From assembly GCA_037783415.1 (NCBI GenBank), contig JAZGTN010000170.1:1159501-1223500 (forward strand): a stretch of DNA of 64,000 nt, in the 5' to 3' direction. A program made the translations under genes and the position numbers. The notes beneath the pieces were generated by a model. The model saw nothing but the letters and a program-made list of their open reading frames with translations. It had not been told where the DNA came from and did not search any database. How positions within the stretch are numbered: position 1 is the stretch's first letter; each line of letters begins with the position of its first letter. Below, piece after piece: positions 35,780-48,630 of this stretch. The stretch is from Leptasterias polaris (taxonomy: Eukaryota; Echinodermata; Asteroidea; Forcipulatida; Asteriidae).

Positions 35780-36090
35780 ACACCCGGTTCAGACAGGTGC
35801 TCTAGAGTTGTGCCGAACCAAACTATTGAATTAACTATTGAAAAGTTCGACGTCTGAAACAATTAGGAGCGACTGGACGTGCTAGAAGTCAAAAGATCGA
35901 CTGTTGCAGTCGTTCGGTAACGACTCTGGAGTGCCTTGGTTTCAGCATCGATCTTGTCATGAGCCGAACCTAATGTAAATGTTTTGTTAAGTTCACGTGT
36001 CTGAAACCAAAATTTAATTGGGTCAACCTAGAGTAGCTCCTAATCAATTTGGTTCGGAGTGACTCTAGAGCGTCTGTCTGAAACGGGTGT
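35780..36090. mobile_element. Foldback-type element
   Basis: ACACCCGGTTCAGACAGG with CTCTAGAGTTG at the left pairs with GACTCTAGAG and CTGTCTGAAACGGGTGT at the right. About 310 bp, in intron 11. Confidence 0.65.
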
Positions 36091-36258
36091 AAGTTTCACC
36101 TCGTCGAGCTTGAAATCTCTGTACTGAGACATAATCCATCACAGCACACATTAAAAAATAAACACCTTCAATTCAGATTAAATGATGACACATCATCACT
36201 TCTCAAATGAAAAAAAACCCCAAGCACAGCAAATATTTCGTGAAAACTTGAGACTCAC

Positions 36259-36354
36259 GCTGAGATCGTTTTCAGACAATGGCTGCGAGGGCAAGCCTCT
36301 AGGGGCATACTCTAGACCCTCTGTCTGCGACATTTTGCTCTCCATTTCCGGGTA
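36259..36354 (-). CDS. Exon 11: residues 412-443
   Basis: 32 codons in phase 0, from YPEMESKMSQTEGLEYAPRG to SENDLS; donor GTGAGT. The acceptor is uncertain: the first AG after the pyrimidine-rich tract is in CCCCGGTAAG|TACC, but a later AG (ATGGAG|AGC) is also in frame and would drop four residues. Confidence 0.72.
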
Positions 36355-37027
36355 CTTACCGGGGAATGCAAATTGGGATCGGAGAAAATTTATGTTAGTT
36401 TTGTGTACTTTTTTTTCAAAAGCGTTAAATAAATTAATGGAAAGTTTAATGGCAACATTTAATACAACTCTTAAAAAATAATAAAGAACTATCAATAAGT
36501 TTATGAAAATTAATTTTCGTTTGTCAAGCAACCGAAGGTCTATTATAATAAATGTACTTGATTGCAAACTCAAGAAGTACATACATGTAGTGAACAAGCA
36601 TATATGCACCCGTTATTCCCACCCCCTCCCTATGTTCATTAATTTTTCACCCTGAAGGCTTATATAAGTGGAAAAAACAGGGGCAAAAAACCCCCTTTTC
36701 TTCCAATTCTGGTACAACAATCTTGATCCAGCACTCAACAATGTACCGCCATAGCCCCATCTTAAAAATATACCAAAATGCCTTGGGAAACCGAGTAGAG
36801 TTAAAAAACAAAACAAGATGGATGCCATGCTGTAGTTTACACATAACTATGCCAGGTTTTATGGCTGTGTACGGCATTGCTTCAAAATCGGCGCACAATA
36901 ACAGTTGCCGGTGTCGCTTGAACTCAGATTTCACCCATAATCCTTTGCACGATGATCATGCGCATTCGGACACGCATATGGGCTATTGGGAGGTTTATTT
37001 TGGATACCAGTGAAACTCCAGACTTAC

Positions 37028-37144
37028 CCGATTGGATTTGCGGCTAGCGAGGTCCAGCTGACTGGACTTTCTGCTGAAACTGGGCTTCTCTGATTCGTCG
37101 TCTGAATCTGGTGCCCAGTGCTTCACTTTATTTGCTAACTCCTC
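37028..37144 (-). CDS. Exon 10: residues 373-411
   Basis: 39 codons. The coiled coil ends here (EELANKVKHW) and a Ser-rich segment with possible phosphosites begins (SDDESEKPSFSRKSSQ). Acceptor cttccag, donor GTAAGT. Confidence 0.88.
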
Positions 37145-37999
37145 CTGGAAGATGAATGAAGGAAAAACAAAACACTTAGTATTAAGATTTGACAAATGTA
37201 AACATTCCTAAAATGGCATGCAGGGCCTGGGTTCCCCCTTATTCTAGACCCAGAACCTCTTAGATGTTACAATTCAGGAGGTTTACAGACTAGAATAACA
37301 AATGTACATGTTTCCAATTTATTATGCAGATCGGAGTACTGAAGACATTTTATTGGTGCGGACTAGGTTAATTAGGCATTGTTTGAGATATTTTGAGAAT
37401 TTTTGTGAGTTTTTGAAGTTTCGGTCAAAAAACCCCCAAATCCATCATGCCAGCATGGTCATTTAAAATATTCAGACTTTTGAAGAAAAAAAAATTTGTT
37501 TTTGTTTATGGTTTCCAATGATGCAGACCGGAGTACTGACGACATTTTATTTGTGTGGTACCTGAAATAAAAGCTTGTAACTTTCTTGAATCTATACAAA
37601 TAGCAATATAAAATTTTAATCAAAAATTCCAGGTCCAATCGGCCAAAACACTGATCTAGCATCTTTTACAAGTATGTCTTAGAGAGCTATTTTGCAGCTT
37701 GTACCCTTTTTTTTTGACAAAATGACCAACAAAGAACATCTCCATGAAAATTTGTGACTATGCAAATTCCTGGGCCAAATTTTCATTAGATAAGTTAACA
37801 GAAAATACTGCTTTAAAACACATATAAAAAGAAGACAACTGCAGAGTTTTAGTCAAAAGCAATGTAGAGAACTTGTTTTTTTTTACTGTTAACTCATTTT
37901 GCAAATCGACATTTATAGTTCTTTTCATGCACTTTAATAGTGGATAAATTTGCATTGGGGAAAAAGATATTATTTGCATTTTACCATTTACACAGTTGT

Positions 38000-38150
38000 G
38001 TGTTAACAGTGTATACTTAGTACTTACCCAAGTCCTGTGGACTCAGGCTTATTACTCGGGTTGGATTCGAACCCATAACCTTTGCCATTCTAGAGAAGAT
38101 GTCTTACCACTAGACCCCCAAGCTTGCCACGGTAGCTAGAGAAAGTTTGA
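38000..38150 (-). mobile_element. tRNA-derived SINE, family 3
   Basis: GGTCTAGTGGTAAGAC and GGGTTCGAATCC on the minus strand, with the CTCTAGCTACCG leader shared with the copy at 52335. Confidence 0.55.
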
Positions 38151-38219
38151 ACCGTATATTTTCGCAGCGGGTACCGCATCAATTTTAATATTCTTCGAAA
38201 ATTGGTGTATTTAAAAAGC

Positions 38220-38295
38220 TAGTGGCCTGACGTTTCGACCCTAGCAGAGTCTTTCTCGAGAAAGACTCTGCTAGGGTCGAAACGTCAGGCCACTA
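38220..38295. repeat. Perfect palindrome, 38-nt arms, no spacer
   Basis: Centre CTCGAG; arm contains GACGTTTCGACCCTAGCAGA. Half-arms occur alone near 8286, 12756, 30466 and 58415. Confidence 0.9.
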
Positions 38296-38412
38296 ACTTA
38301 TTTTTTGCATTTATACCACAGGTCCTTTTGGTTGGTAAGCAGTTTGCAACAGCTAATTCTATTTTCTTATTTAAAAAGCTGTATTAATCCGGGCCATGGT
38401 TCAAGTGTTTAC

Positions 38413-38519
38413 CTCTAGCTTGTCGATCTTCTCCTGGTACTCAGCTTTCACTGTGTCGATCTGAGCATTGTGCTGATGCTTGAGAGAGACGATGGTAGAC
38501 TCATGATGCCTCTGTAAAT
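38413..38519 (-). CDS. Exon 9: residues 337-372
   Basis: Acceptor tttatcaatag; G+AT gives Asp, then LQRHHESTIVSLKHQH and a further heptad segment ending QEKIDKLE. A second AG eight bases downstream (ttacag) would break the frame with exon 8. Donor GTAAAC, phase 0. Confidence 0.86.
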
Positions 38520-38599
38520 CTATTGATAAAGGGGAAATTCCATTGAGAAATGTTTTCAAAGAAGAAATGAACAAAAGGATTTTAATCAAATTAACTTTT

Positions 38600-38950
38600 G
38601 ATTTGGGGTTGTCCAAAGAAACAATTTACAGACCTCCAGCTCTACCAACTGAGCTTTATACCAACTAGCCCTATGTTGGCGGTCTCCATATTTTGTCAAT
38701 ATCTTCAATTGCTGCTCGATATGGGGCAGAGGGAGGCCCCCCCTCTATTGTGTCTTCATTGTGTTCTGGGAATCTCAGGAATTCTTTTGAGAATTTTAGG
38801 GGGGGTGCTTCTGTATACAAGAGGGAAGAGTGTGTTAGGGTTAGGGTTAGTTTGGGGGGGCCTCCCTCTGCCCCATATCGGGCATGGTATAAATATCTTT
38901 GTTCGGTGGTGCCAGTCAGATGCCATCAACTATTTGCTGCCCCAAGTTTA
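38600..38950 (-). repeat. tRNA-like element split by an inverted-repeat insertion
   Basis: The decayed tRNA-like core and the AATATCTTTGTTCGG body are interrupted by 186 bp flanked by 8-bp direct repeats (see 38698). Confidence 0.6.
38698..38899. mobile_element. Foldback/MITE-like insertion with 8-bp target duplication
   Basis: AATATCTT occurs at 38698-38705 and 38892-38899. Between them are perfect 27-nt inverted arms (38717-38743 and 38854-38880) and a short TTAGGG-type run near 38835. The uninterrupted site is seen at about 26701. Confidence 0.65.
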
Positions 38951-39839
38951 TGATACAACATGGGAAGCGGCAGCCAAAATACCTCACATATACTTTTTCG
39001 GATTAAACATCCCCAACTCCCTACCTCAAAAAAAAAATAAAATAAATACAAAATTTAAATCACAAGCACAAGTTACACTAAGAAAAGCTATGCTTGGATT
39101 TTTTTTCAGGCACTATACAATAAATGTAAATAGTATTTCTGATACATGTCAAGCTTTTTTTGTGACAGACGGTCTTGAGTGCAACCTGTACATGTGTGTA
39201 TTAACAATTAATCATAAAAAATGTAAACAACTGATAAAAGTGGCAAACTGACACAACTGGTTGTCTTTTGTCAGCAGCCGGATTTGGCAGACTTTGTTGT
39301 TCTTATCACAATTTTAAGTGTTTTTGACAAAACCGTGAGACAGCAACAGAAATTGAACACAGATTATAAACAGTACGGGAACCGTTTCAAGACAAAATTA
39401 ATTCTGGTATGATGTTGGTCAAAAAAGTCATCACAGAAAATTTCAAAATTCATACCGTCTTTCAAATACAGTAAATATTTTTTTGTAAGATATTCTTTCT
39501 GTACCACAATTTTTGAACACAAATTTCAAAACAAAATAAAAAAATTACAAATTACATGAATATGATTTTGCAATGGTTGACTGTGGACAGATTGTTAAAT
39601 TGAACTTTTATTAAATTTGTTGAGGTAGATTTAATGAAAACTTTAGTACAAATTATTTTAAACAAAGTAAAAAATCTAAACATAAATAAATTTGAATATG
39701 TGAAGGTTTACTGTAGACCGATTGTTGTTAAATTGAACTTGTATACAATTTTTTGTTGTTGTTGGGTGGGGGGGGGGGGGGTAGATATAAGTATTTGTAC
39801 ACATAAAAAAAAAACACAACAACATGAATAAATAAATCT

Positions 39840-39980
39840 GAGGGCTAGATAGCTCAGTTGGTAGCCCCCGGACGTTAATCCGGAGGTTGTTGGTTCAAAT
39901 CCCACTCTAGTAACCTTTCTTTGTTAAACCCCAAATCATTTTAAAATGTACCCAGTCAGTTTCTCTTGTGGTTTAGATAA
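39840..39980 (+). repeat. tRNA-like dispersed element
   Basis: GATAGCTCAGTTGG, GGTTCAAATCCC, the CTTTGTTAAACCCC arm and the CAGTTTCTCTTGTGG end. Confidence 0.6.
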
Positions 39981-40395
39981 ATAAATCTGAATCTGTAAAG
40001 GTTGACTGTGGACACCTTTTTAAATTGAACTGTTGAGGTTGAGGGGAGGGGGTAGATAGGTATAATTATTTGTACACAAAATAAAATGAAATTATAAATC
40101 TTAATCTGTGAAGGCTTATTACTGTGGAAAGCTTGTTAAATTGAAATGTTATACAATTTTTGGAGGTACTTTAACCATAAGATTTCCCTTTTATCCCATG
40201 TAATAATTGTGATCCTGAACTGAATATATTATGTGACATCGTGTCTAAATAATAAATATTCAAAAAAACAGTTGTTACCATTGAACCATCCTATTCAAAT
40301 CAATCAAAACAAATGTCTAGAAGCAACCTGAAAATCTGATTACAGTTACATGTTATAATCCGATTGTCATCCTTGTTTAATAAATATTTCATTAC

Positions 40396-40462
40396 CGTTT
40401 CTGGACTCTTCCAACTGCACCTGAAGCGTCGTTACCTTTGACTGAAGTTTGTCAATTGTTTG
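40396..40462 (-). CDS. Exon 8: residues 315-336
   Basis: Peptide QTIDKLQSKVTTLQVQLEES keeps a perfect a/d heptad spacing (I, L, V, L, L). An internal AAG|GTAACG could serve as an earlier donor, but the heptads run through it, and the GTAATG donor at the exon end gives phase 1, which matches exon 9. Confidence 0.85.
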
Positions 40463-42057
40463 CTGCAAGACAGTAACAAAATCCACACAAAATTAGCAAG
40501 TCATACTTACAGGCTACATGAAAACATGATGACAAAATGCAGAAAAAGCCACAGCTTGCGTGAAAAACGGAAAACAACTGTCTAAACAGCACAGAGGAGT
40601 TTCTTGTAAGTTAATATCAATCCAAGAGTGTCACGTCCTTACCAAACTCTCCCAACTACCACTTTTTGACTAGGATAATTTAAGATCAATAGTAAATGAC
40701 CTCTAGTTTCTTCATGTCTAACTGAACTACAGCAAAGTGGTTGCTTTACAATGCTCCCCCCATAGAGCCCATTTTCTGAAAAGATTCACTTTCCTGAAGA
40801 AAAAAAAATCAATGGACTCTGGAGGCCACACAAGAGCTTAGCGACAAAATTGATTTTTGTTTTTCTTACTAACACTAGGCCTTTTGCGAACTGGACAAGA
40901 TATCTGGGGATTTATTAATATCAAGTCTACACGTGACACAGGGGTTCTACAGAGCTGTGTTTGCATTGAGGAACAGATGAAGGATTTGCGGAGATCAAGT
41001 GGGAATAGTTCTTCAAGAGAGGGCGCTGAGGCTACATTTAAATCAACTACATTATGAAATTAAAATGTAGTTAAGCGATATTTTATGAAATGAAGAAGAT
41101 ACACACATGGTGTTTTTGAATTCATGAAGAGAATAATATGTACAGCAGATACAGGCAAAAGTAAATTCTGATGTACATACGACCTACCAAATCATGTGAA
41201 ATGCAGATTGGTGTCAAAAATGAACATGTATTAACGGTTCTGTTTCAGGAGTTACAGGTTGAACAATTACATATCTTGGAGTCAGAAGACATTTGCCTTT
41301 GAGGAATGATTTGATGAAAATCCTTTGAATGGCAGAGAAATGGGATTGCTGCACCATGGAAAGGCCTACACATATTATGAACTGTGGAGGCTTTTTCTGC
41401 AGTGACAATTTGTTTTAATATCCTTTGTGCTAGCTGTAAAAAAAATTCCTGCAATATTTACTTTCTCTCTGCTATAAAACAAACCACCCAAAATAAATAA
41501 ATTAGCAGATCCATGGAAAGGAGCTCAGCCCCCATGCCTCCCCCTTGGGTGCGCCATACAAATGATGTACCCAGATTCACATTAAAACCAAAACACTTTG
41601 ATTACATTGATTTGAATGGGAGAAAAAACCAAGATGGATGGGCAATGATCAAGGGTGATTCTAACGATGGTCCCAGTGCAGCACAAATCTGACAACCAAA
41701 GCTCCACACTTCAAGCTTAGAGCAAGATGAGGAACATTCAAATAAAAGCACTCCAGCAAAACTAAAAGTATAGCACACCAAAAATAAACAAAGGAAAGGA
41801 AATTATCTACAATTTGTATTTCAAGCACTATAAACAAATTCTTAGACTGAACTGAAAGAAAATTTTGCAAGCATCCTTACCCGACTAAAAATACCTTTTA
41901 ATTTTGACAATGCTATGTGAGGTAAATGAAACAAGAGAAGAAGTAAAAAGAAAAAAAAAGAAAAAAATCCCCAGTAACTATTTCTCTATTATTGGTTTTG
42001 AACACTGTACAGTTGATATCAACAGAATGTGAGATCTTGGTCAATGACCTTGCTTTC

Positions 42058-42130
42058 TTTGCTTTCTTTCTTTCTTTCTTTCTGACCTTGCTTTCTTTCT
42101 TTCTTTCTGACCTTGCTTTCTTTCTTTCTG
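42058..42130. repeat. CTTT microsatellite with a GACC spacer
   Basis: CTTTCTTTCTTTC runs separated by TGACCTTG. Confidence 0.9.
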
Positions 42131-43140
42131 AAACCCCCCCGAAGTTACCTACAGGAAAGTTCCACCTTTAAATTATTAAAACCATGATCCGTGTTCACTC
42201 TGTGCAGTCAAATTGTATGGAAGGTACAACATTGGTCTGTGACAAAAACGGAAGTTGTTACTGTCAAAATTAAAAAACTTTGTTTCAAGAATTAAGTCTG
42301 AGAAATTTTCGGTGAAAGTTTCATAACAAAAGAAAACTGTAAACCAATGTAATAATTATTTTAAAAAAGTCTGAGAAATTTCCGGTGAAAGTTTCATAAA
42401 AACAGAAAACTGTAAATCAATGTAACATAAAACATGTCAAAAAATAAATTCAACTTATGGTCCTTCAAAGGAAGATTGTCACACCCTGCATAAATTAATG
42501 ATCAAGTTATAATACTAAATAACAAATGATCATATTTCAAGCAAGGTTTTAGAATGAGTTGTTGAAATAGGGTGTAAACATTTCCTCTAAAATGAGGAGA
42601 GGGTGTCCAGTTTGTTCACTCACATATTTTGCATGTGAATTTGAATTTAAGAAATTCAAAAGGATGTCTTTTCAGACACTCTTGGGCTAAAACCATGAAT
42701 ACAGCAGTACCAGGCTTTTTTTCTTTCTCCAACAGGTCAAATATTTAAAATATTTCCCGTAAAGATCCAATGATTGGTTGTTGGAGCAGCTTTTCATTTA
42801 ATAGTCAGTAAACCATTTCAATGCATTTCCTTCACAGTCAATTCTCAAATCGTGTCTGAACTCATTGTTGTACCTTCCTAGAGCCACTTTCATAAAGCTG
42901 CTTAACCATAAGTAAAATATTCCGCTTAATTAAGCAGAAAAAATGTGCTTAAGCATAAGAGTGTTTCACATTTCAGCAATTAACTATGACAGCCAGCTTG
43001 CGCATGCACTATGGATTAGAATTGTTTCATCATTCATTTGCTTAATAACAGTAAGTACAGGAAGGTTAGCATGTTTCTTCCCATCCTTACCATTAGCAAT
43101 AGAAATTTCACATAAGCACAAAATCACCTATACAAAATCA

Positions 43141-43510
43141 CCTGTACACGTTTGGTAATTACTCAAAATATATATTAGCATAAAAACTTACTTGGTAACG
43201 AGCAACGGAGAGCTGTTGGATAGTATAAAACATTGTGAGAAACTACTCCCTCTGAAGTAACGTAGTTTTTGAGAAAGAGGTAATTTCTCACTAAAATAAT
43301 AAAAGACTTCTGGCCAGAAGCCTTTTATTCCTATCTGAAAGCACACTAATTTGTACAACAAGGGTGTTTTTTCTTTCATCATTTTCTTGTAACTTCAATG
43401 ACCAATTGAGCCCAAATTTTCACAGGCTTGTTATTTTATGCATATGTTTGGATACACCAAGTGAGAATACTGGTCTTTGACAATTACAAAACGTGTTCAG
43501 TGCCTTTAAA
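43141..43510. mobile_element. MITE-like element, family E
   Basis: Left end TACACGTTTGGTAATTACTC, right end with AATTACAAAACGTGTTCA; the body has CCAATTGAGCCCAAATTTTC. The element at 32123-32491 shares this body and end design; 14641-14950 and 58750-59190 are diverged relatives. Confidence 0.65.
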
Positions 43511-46500
43511 CAGCTCTAAGAAATTAGGCTCAGATTATACAGTGAATGTTGTGAGTATAGTGCATGATGGACAGATGGATGGATGGATGGGAGTGTTGAG
43601 GCACGATGAAACATGAATGATGTCATCTTATGTTAACTACAGTGGGAAACATTACTTGTCTCTTCTGAGGGAGTAGAACAGATGGGTCCAGGCAAGCAAG
43701 GAAACACAGGAGAGAGAAAGGATACAGAAATATTAGTTGATGGATTAATTAGCTAAAATGTCCGAAAGGGAGCAAAGGTAACCTGTTAGCATCAAGTTGG
43801 TTAGCATCTGTTATGTCAATATTTTGTGCATTACTTCATCAATGCTTTACAAAGATATACATTCTGTAAAGAATTGCAATAATCAAAATCAGTTTTAAAT
43901 CAATTGACTAGAGAATTAACCATGAGGACCGGGTTAGAATCCCTCAAAGACTAAGTATGTGAATCTTTACACAATATTTATACAATCTTAGAGCCCCTTA
44001 ATAATTCAATATTCTTCAAAATTAAGCTGGATCACATAAATAGAGCTGTAGAGCTACTTAAAAGCATACAACATTTTTCAGCCCAGAAAAGTGCTGAGAA
44101 AAGTTTGAAGTCACGCATAAATTGTGACAGATCCCTTCTTTCAAACTAAATTTGCTTTAAAACTCATATACTTGATTGCATTGTGTATCAATCTAAAATG
44201 GGTCCAGGGCCCCATATGCTGCTAAGCGAAAGTACTGTTTAGAAAAGTTCTTTGCTATAAAGCAAAGTATGAGTGGGGGACCAGTTGTAACAATGGAAAC
44301 TTCGTGGAATTTTGGCTGGTAACGTGTTTCTTCTAAGCTAGAATTTTATGTGCTTAGCAAGTTTTTGTGCTTACAGGCTTAAAACAAAAATGTGGCCAAG
44401 ATTATGGATTCTGGCTTTGTTAAAAGCAGAAAACTGCAAATTTAGAAGAATAAAAAGATTTGCTAGAAGTGCTTCGTGCAGTTTAAAAGTTTGTAAAAAG
44501 GTTGAACTCTGTCTGAGAGCTTGCAGACAACGTGATCACTGATTCGTGATGTGGGAAGTTTCCTTCCATATAAATTAATATAAGGCTGTGCTCTGAGCTT
44601 GTGAAAGTTTTTTGGCAGTTCAGAGTTCAAAAGTTGTAGAATTAGCAAGAATTACTCTAACATAAGCTTGAGTCAGAGCAAAAAGCCAGGAAGTATGGGT
44701 ATAGTTCAATTAATATTATTATAAAATTCAATCAAATGTTATATAGGTTAAAAATGTTATATAGGTTTGAATTGATTAATTTGATTTTTTTTTAATTGTA
44801 TAAATCATCCTCAAATTTCTATAACAAATGAACAGAAAAATGTATCTGCCTTTTCCACCCATTTTTTAATTAAAATTTGAGAGTAAATAAAGAATGTACA
44901 TTTATAATCAACTCAAAATATTATTAAGTATAAGCCTGCATATCCTTTCACGATGTGGGGCAACAGATCTACGGATCATAGTATGTATTTGCTTTTGTTG
45001 TCCCTTGCCCATCTCGGGGTATATTGTCTTGTATTTTGTTTTGTACTGTTATGGCAAATAAAATAATAATAATAATAATAATAACATGTTTTTGTTCTTT
45101 CGGGTGGTTTCAGGTACTAGCAAAAGTTACAACCATTGTAAAGCATGTTAACCTGTTAAAGTGGTACATACCTAGGCCTGTCATATGCAACATTAGAATT
45201 TCCATTTACAGAAACACATTCCAAATGTATACAAGTTTCAAAAAAGAATTTCAATGCTGTAATAAAGTGAAACCATCCAGGGTGGCTATAGGTTCTTGAA
45301 AATCTCTGCAAGGGTGGTTATTATATTCTTATTGGCTTAGTTACCCTTCAGACGCACCTGCTGTATTTTATTACCAAACGGGTGACCTTAAGCCCTGCGC
45401 AGTGTTTGGTTGGGGCTAAATCAATGCTTAAGGAGCCTAAAATGGGCTGAAGAGGCCCCCTGTGGCTTGACAAGCAAGGGGTATGTAATCATGATAATTT
45501 TGAAAACTACTCCTGAATCAAACCGTTCTTCGAATTTGTTAAAGGGGTGGACAAAACATATAGGCCTCCAACCTATGGTACACAAAAACACAGCTCAATG
45601 GAAGTTGCACTGGTTGGGGTAGATTGACCATATTTTTGACTGCATGAGGGTGCTTTCAACAGCAAATTTTCTTGCATCACAATAACATTTTTGTCTTATT
45701 TTAACTGCCTGTATGTTGTTTTCTTGTACCAATGGCGAAACAAATAAAAAATAACAACAATGAAAAAACAAAACAAAATTTGTTTACTTGTTTTGCATCA
45801 CATGAATTCAGTTAACACACGCACTCATGCAGCAAAAAAAAATATGGCAGGGTATACTGATGAAAATATATTTACAATGACAAAAGCAGTAAGCGATAAA
45901 GAGCAATATTTCAAAAATGTTTTACCACACCTTTAAAAAAAAGATATATCAAATACACTGAACACAGTGTTAGCTTAATTTGCACGCACTGCTAAAATTG
46001 GTACATGTACAATGTAGGATTATGGCACTTTTAAGCACACAGGAGATTTCAAATATAACATTCATACATACAATATCATTGTTAAAAAACATAATTAAAC
46101 CATTAGCAGTTACTCTTTAGGGTAAATATAAAGCAAACTTTATAAATTGGAGAAAGAATAGCAGTAGGTGTCAGACACATTGTATTTTTCATTTCAAATA
46201 CAACCAGAAAACAACAAAGTTTTTAAAAGCACACCATGGAGAAAACATACATGATAACATACATGTACAGTATTACTTAGCCTACCTGTCCAGCACCACT
46301 ATCCTTTTAGAAAATCCTTATCCAGCAGGAATGTACGCAGGGTAAAACGTCAACTTTTGAAAGGCTGCTATAAAGTCTATAAACTGACCCCCCTCAGAAT
46401 GCTGTCAGCACCTCTCGGCAAAAGTACTTACTGTACTTGTACACAATGGTGATCATAGACTTGCCCTGTTGTAACTTAACAGACCAATGCTGGTGTTGTG

Positions 46501-46805
46501 CTGTGTAGCAAGTCCCGCTCAACTGCTGCTCAATGTGGTGCACTCCCTCATTGGTCCAACTATGTTGACAAATACCATGGCAACTATGGCCCCTTATTAC
46601 TACCTGATTTGCACACAGCCTGTAATGATGGCTGACCTCAGTTGAAACATTTGTAATATTGACCTCAGTGAGGAGATGGGGTCGTGACCTCGCCATGTAG
46701 GGGATCATGACTTTGAAGGAACTTCTGATGGATTTATGGCTTCTTCACTTTTTAAAGGGGTTGACCTACATGGTGTTTTTGTGTTTGTTTTTTTATTTTG
46801 AAGTA

Positions 46806-46861
46806 ATTGTTTGTTTGTTTGTTTGTTTGTTTGTTTTTTGTATATATATATATATATATAA
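46806..46861. repeat. TTTG and TA microsatellites
   Basis: TTTG repeats run into TA dinucleotides. Confidence 0.9.
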
Positions 46862-46924
46862 TTTTTTTTGGAGGGTGAATGATTCTCCATTGTACTCTTC
46901 ACTGATTTTGAGAAATGAATGCAT

Positions 46925-47100
46925 TCAAATGTTAAGTAGGATTTGAAACTTTGCAAGGTGGGAAAACAACTTATTTAGTGAGGTTCTCAGACACACCATG
47001 TACTTAAAACTCTCTTGTGGTGGTTCTGAAAAGAACCGGTGGTTTGACAACTTGACAGTTCGATAAGTGTGCTCTGATTGTCTTCAGGAGTAAGCTGTTC
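46925..47100 (-). repeat. Dispersed repeat with a histone-type 3' stem-loop
   Basis: Minus strand GGTTCTTTTCAGAACC at 47022-47037, followed by ACCACAAGAGAG, a purine-rich stretch placed like a histone downstream element. Confidence 0.55.
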
Positions 47101-47863
47101 TCTGTTGCTGTATGCTACTTTAGTTATTGTTAGAAATTAATGTTTTAAAAATACATATCATCTTAAAACTGCTCCCATCTTAGGATTAACACCTTTATGT
47201 TGTCTAATAACAGTCACAAGATTTCCAAAATGTTTCGCTGTAATATATGTTTTTGCTTTTCCTTGTGGGGCAGAATCACAAATCTCTTTAAAAAATTTTA
47301 ATATTTCTCAGCAAACTTTACCACCATCAACTTTGTACAATTAATCAATTAACATTGTATCATGGTGGGTAATAATAGAAACAAAATTCATGTCATAATT
47401 GAAACATCTACATCGTGTATTACAACTTTTGAAAAAGTAAGAGAGATTGATAGGCTTCTAAGCCATAGGCAACAAACTGTATAAACAAACTCCACAAAAA
47501 CATTCATGGTACAAATGGGAGCTGTCAAAATTATATTGTACATGTACATGGGGGGGGGGGGGGAATTATTCCAGTGATTTACATTCAGACAGTGTACACC
47601 TGACAAAGTGTGAGTGCTACCTGAGACCAAAATATTCCCAGTGTACCACCAACTGAGGAATGACAAATGACAAAAATAACACAAGTTTATCAGTAAAGGT
47701 TGGGTTTGTGTCAAGTGGGTAACAATGGTCGGAACAGACGTGAGTCAGCACAGTACAATAGGGGGCGCCCGTAGACACAGGCATGCACTCAACTTACATG
47801 TACACTGATAAAAGTGATGACGTTTGACAGGCACCTTCCATGTTTAAAATAACTTTAAAATAA

Positions 47864-48064
47864 CCAGGCCAAATTTCATAAAGCTGTTTAGCAGAAAATA
47901 CTGCTTGGCAAATTTCTTTGCTTAGCAAAAACTGGATGGGGTACCGGTCACAACAATGCAAACTTTATGTAATTTTGGCTGGTAACCTGTTTCGGCTAAG
48001 CGATACTCTTCTGTGCTTAGCAAGTTTTTGTGCATGGTTACAGGCTTTATGAAATTTGGCCCTG
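47864..48064. mobile_element. MITE-like element, family D
   Basis: CCAGGCCAAATTTCATAAAG at the left pairs with CTTTATGAAATTTGGCC at the right; inner TGCTTAGCA motifs. Related diverged copies: 30770-30930, 44206-44400, 48700-48840, 42880-42990. Confidence 0.7.
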
Positions 48065-48282
48065 GGTCCAGCCCCATCCCCCAAAGTGGCAGCCTATAGA
48101 CTGTCTTGTTTGTCATCATCCACTCTTAAAGTTACACAATTGCTACACTTACTTAAATGGTAAATATAATATTAAATGTCTAAAATTAATGTAAAATTAA
48201 AGAAATAAGTTTGGCCAGAAGATATGGAAATGAACAGTATTGCCTATTAAGAACAGCCGTTTTTAATTACAACTGAAACAAC

Positions 48283-48630
48283 TGGTGTGTCATGACTGAG
48301 CAGTCCAGTGCACTGGACTCAAGTTCAGGTGGCTTAGTCATTCAGTGTATGGGTTCGAATCCCGGTCATAACACTATGTCCTTGAGCAAGACACATTATA
48401 ACTAAATTGTTTCTCTTCACACAGGAGTAAAGGGTACCTGTGAGGGTTCTTGCTGTTGATTTAGCTTGGTGTGCTACATATTTGGCTGCGTAGGCTGTAT
48501 ACTCCCCAGAGAGCTGAGACAGTGTGAGAAATCAAATAAATACCCCCCAATGACCAGGAGAATAATGTTCATGCGCCATGAGCGTCAAAATTGGGGGACA
48601 TCGGCGCTATGTAAGTTCCATTATTATTGT
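48283..48630 (+). mobile_element. tRNA-derived SINE, family 1 (diverged)
   Basis: B box GGTTCGAATCC, CCTTGAGCAAGACAC and the GCGCTATGTAAG-ATT tail are kept; the A box is degraded. Confidence 0.7.

Noticed and set aside
38836..38851. Internal telomeric repeat
   Set aside because: Only about two and a half TTAGGG units inside a small inverted-repeat insertion.
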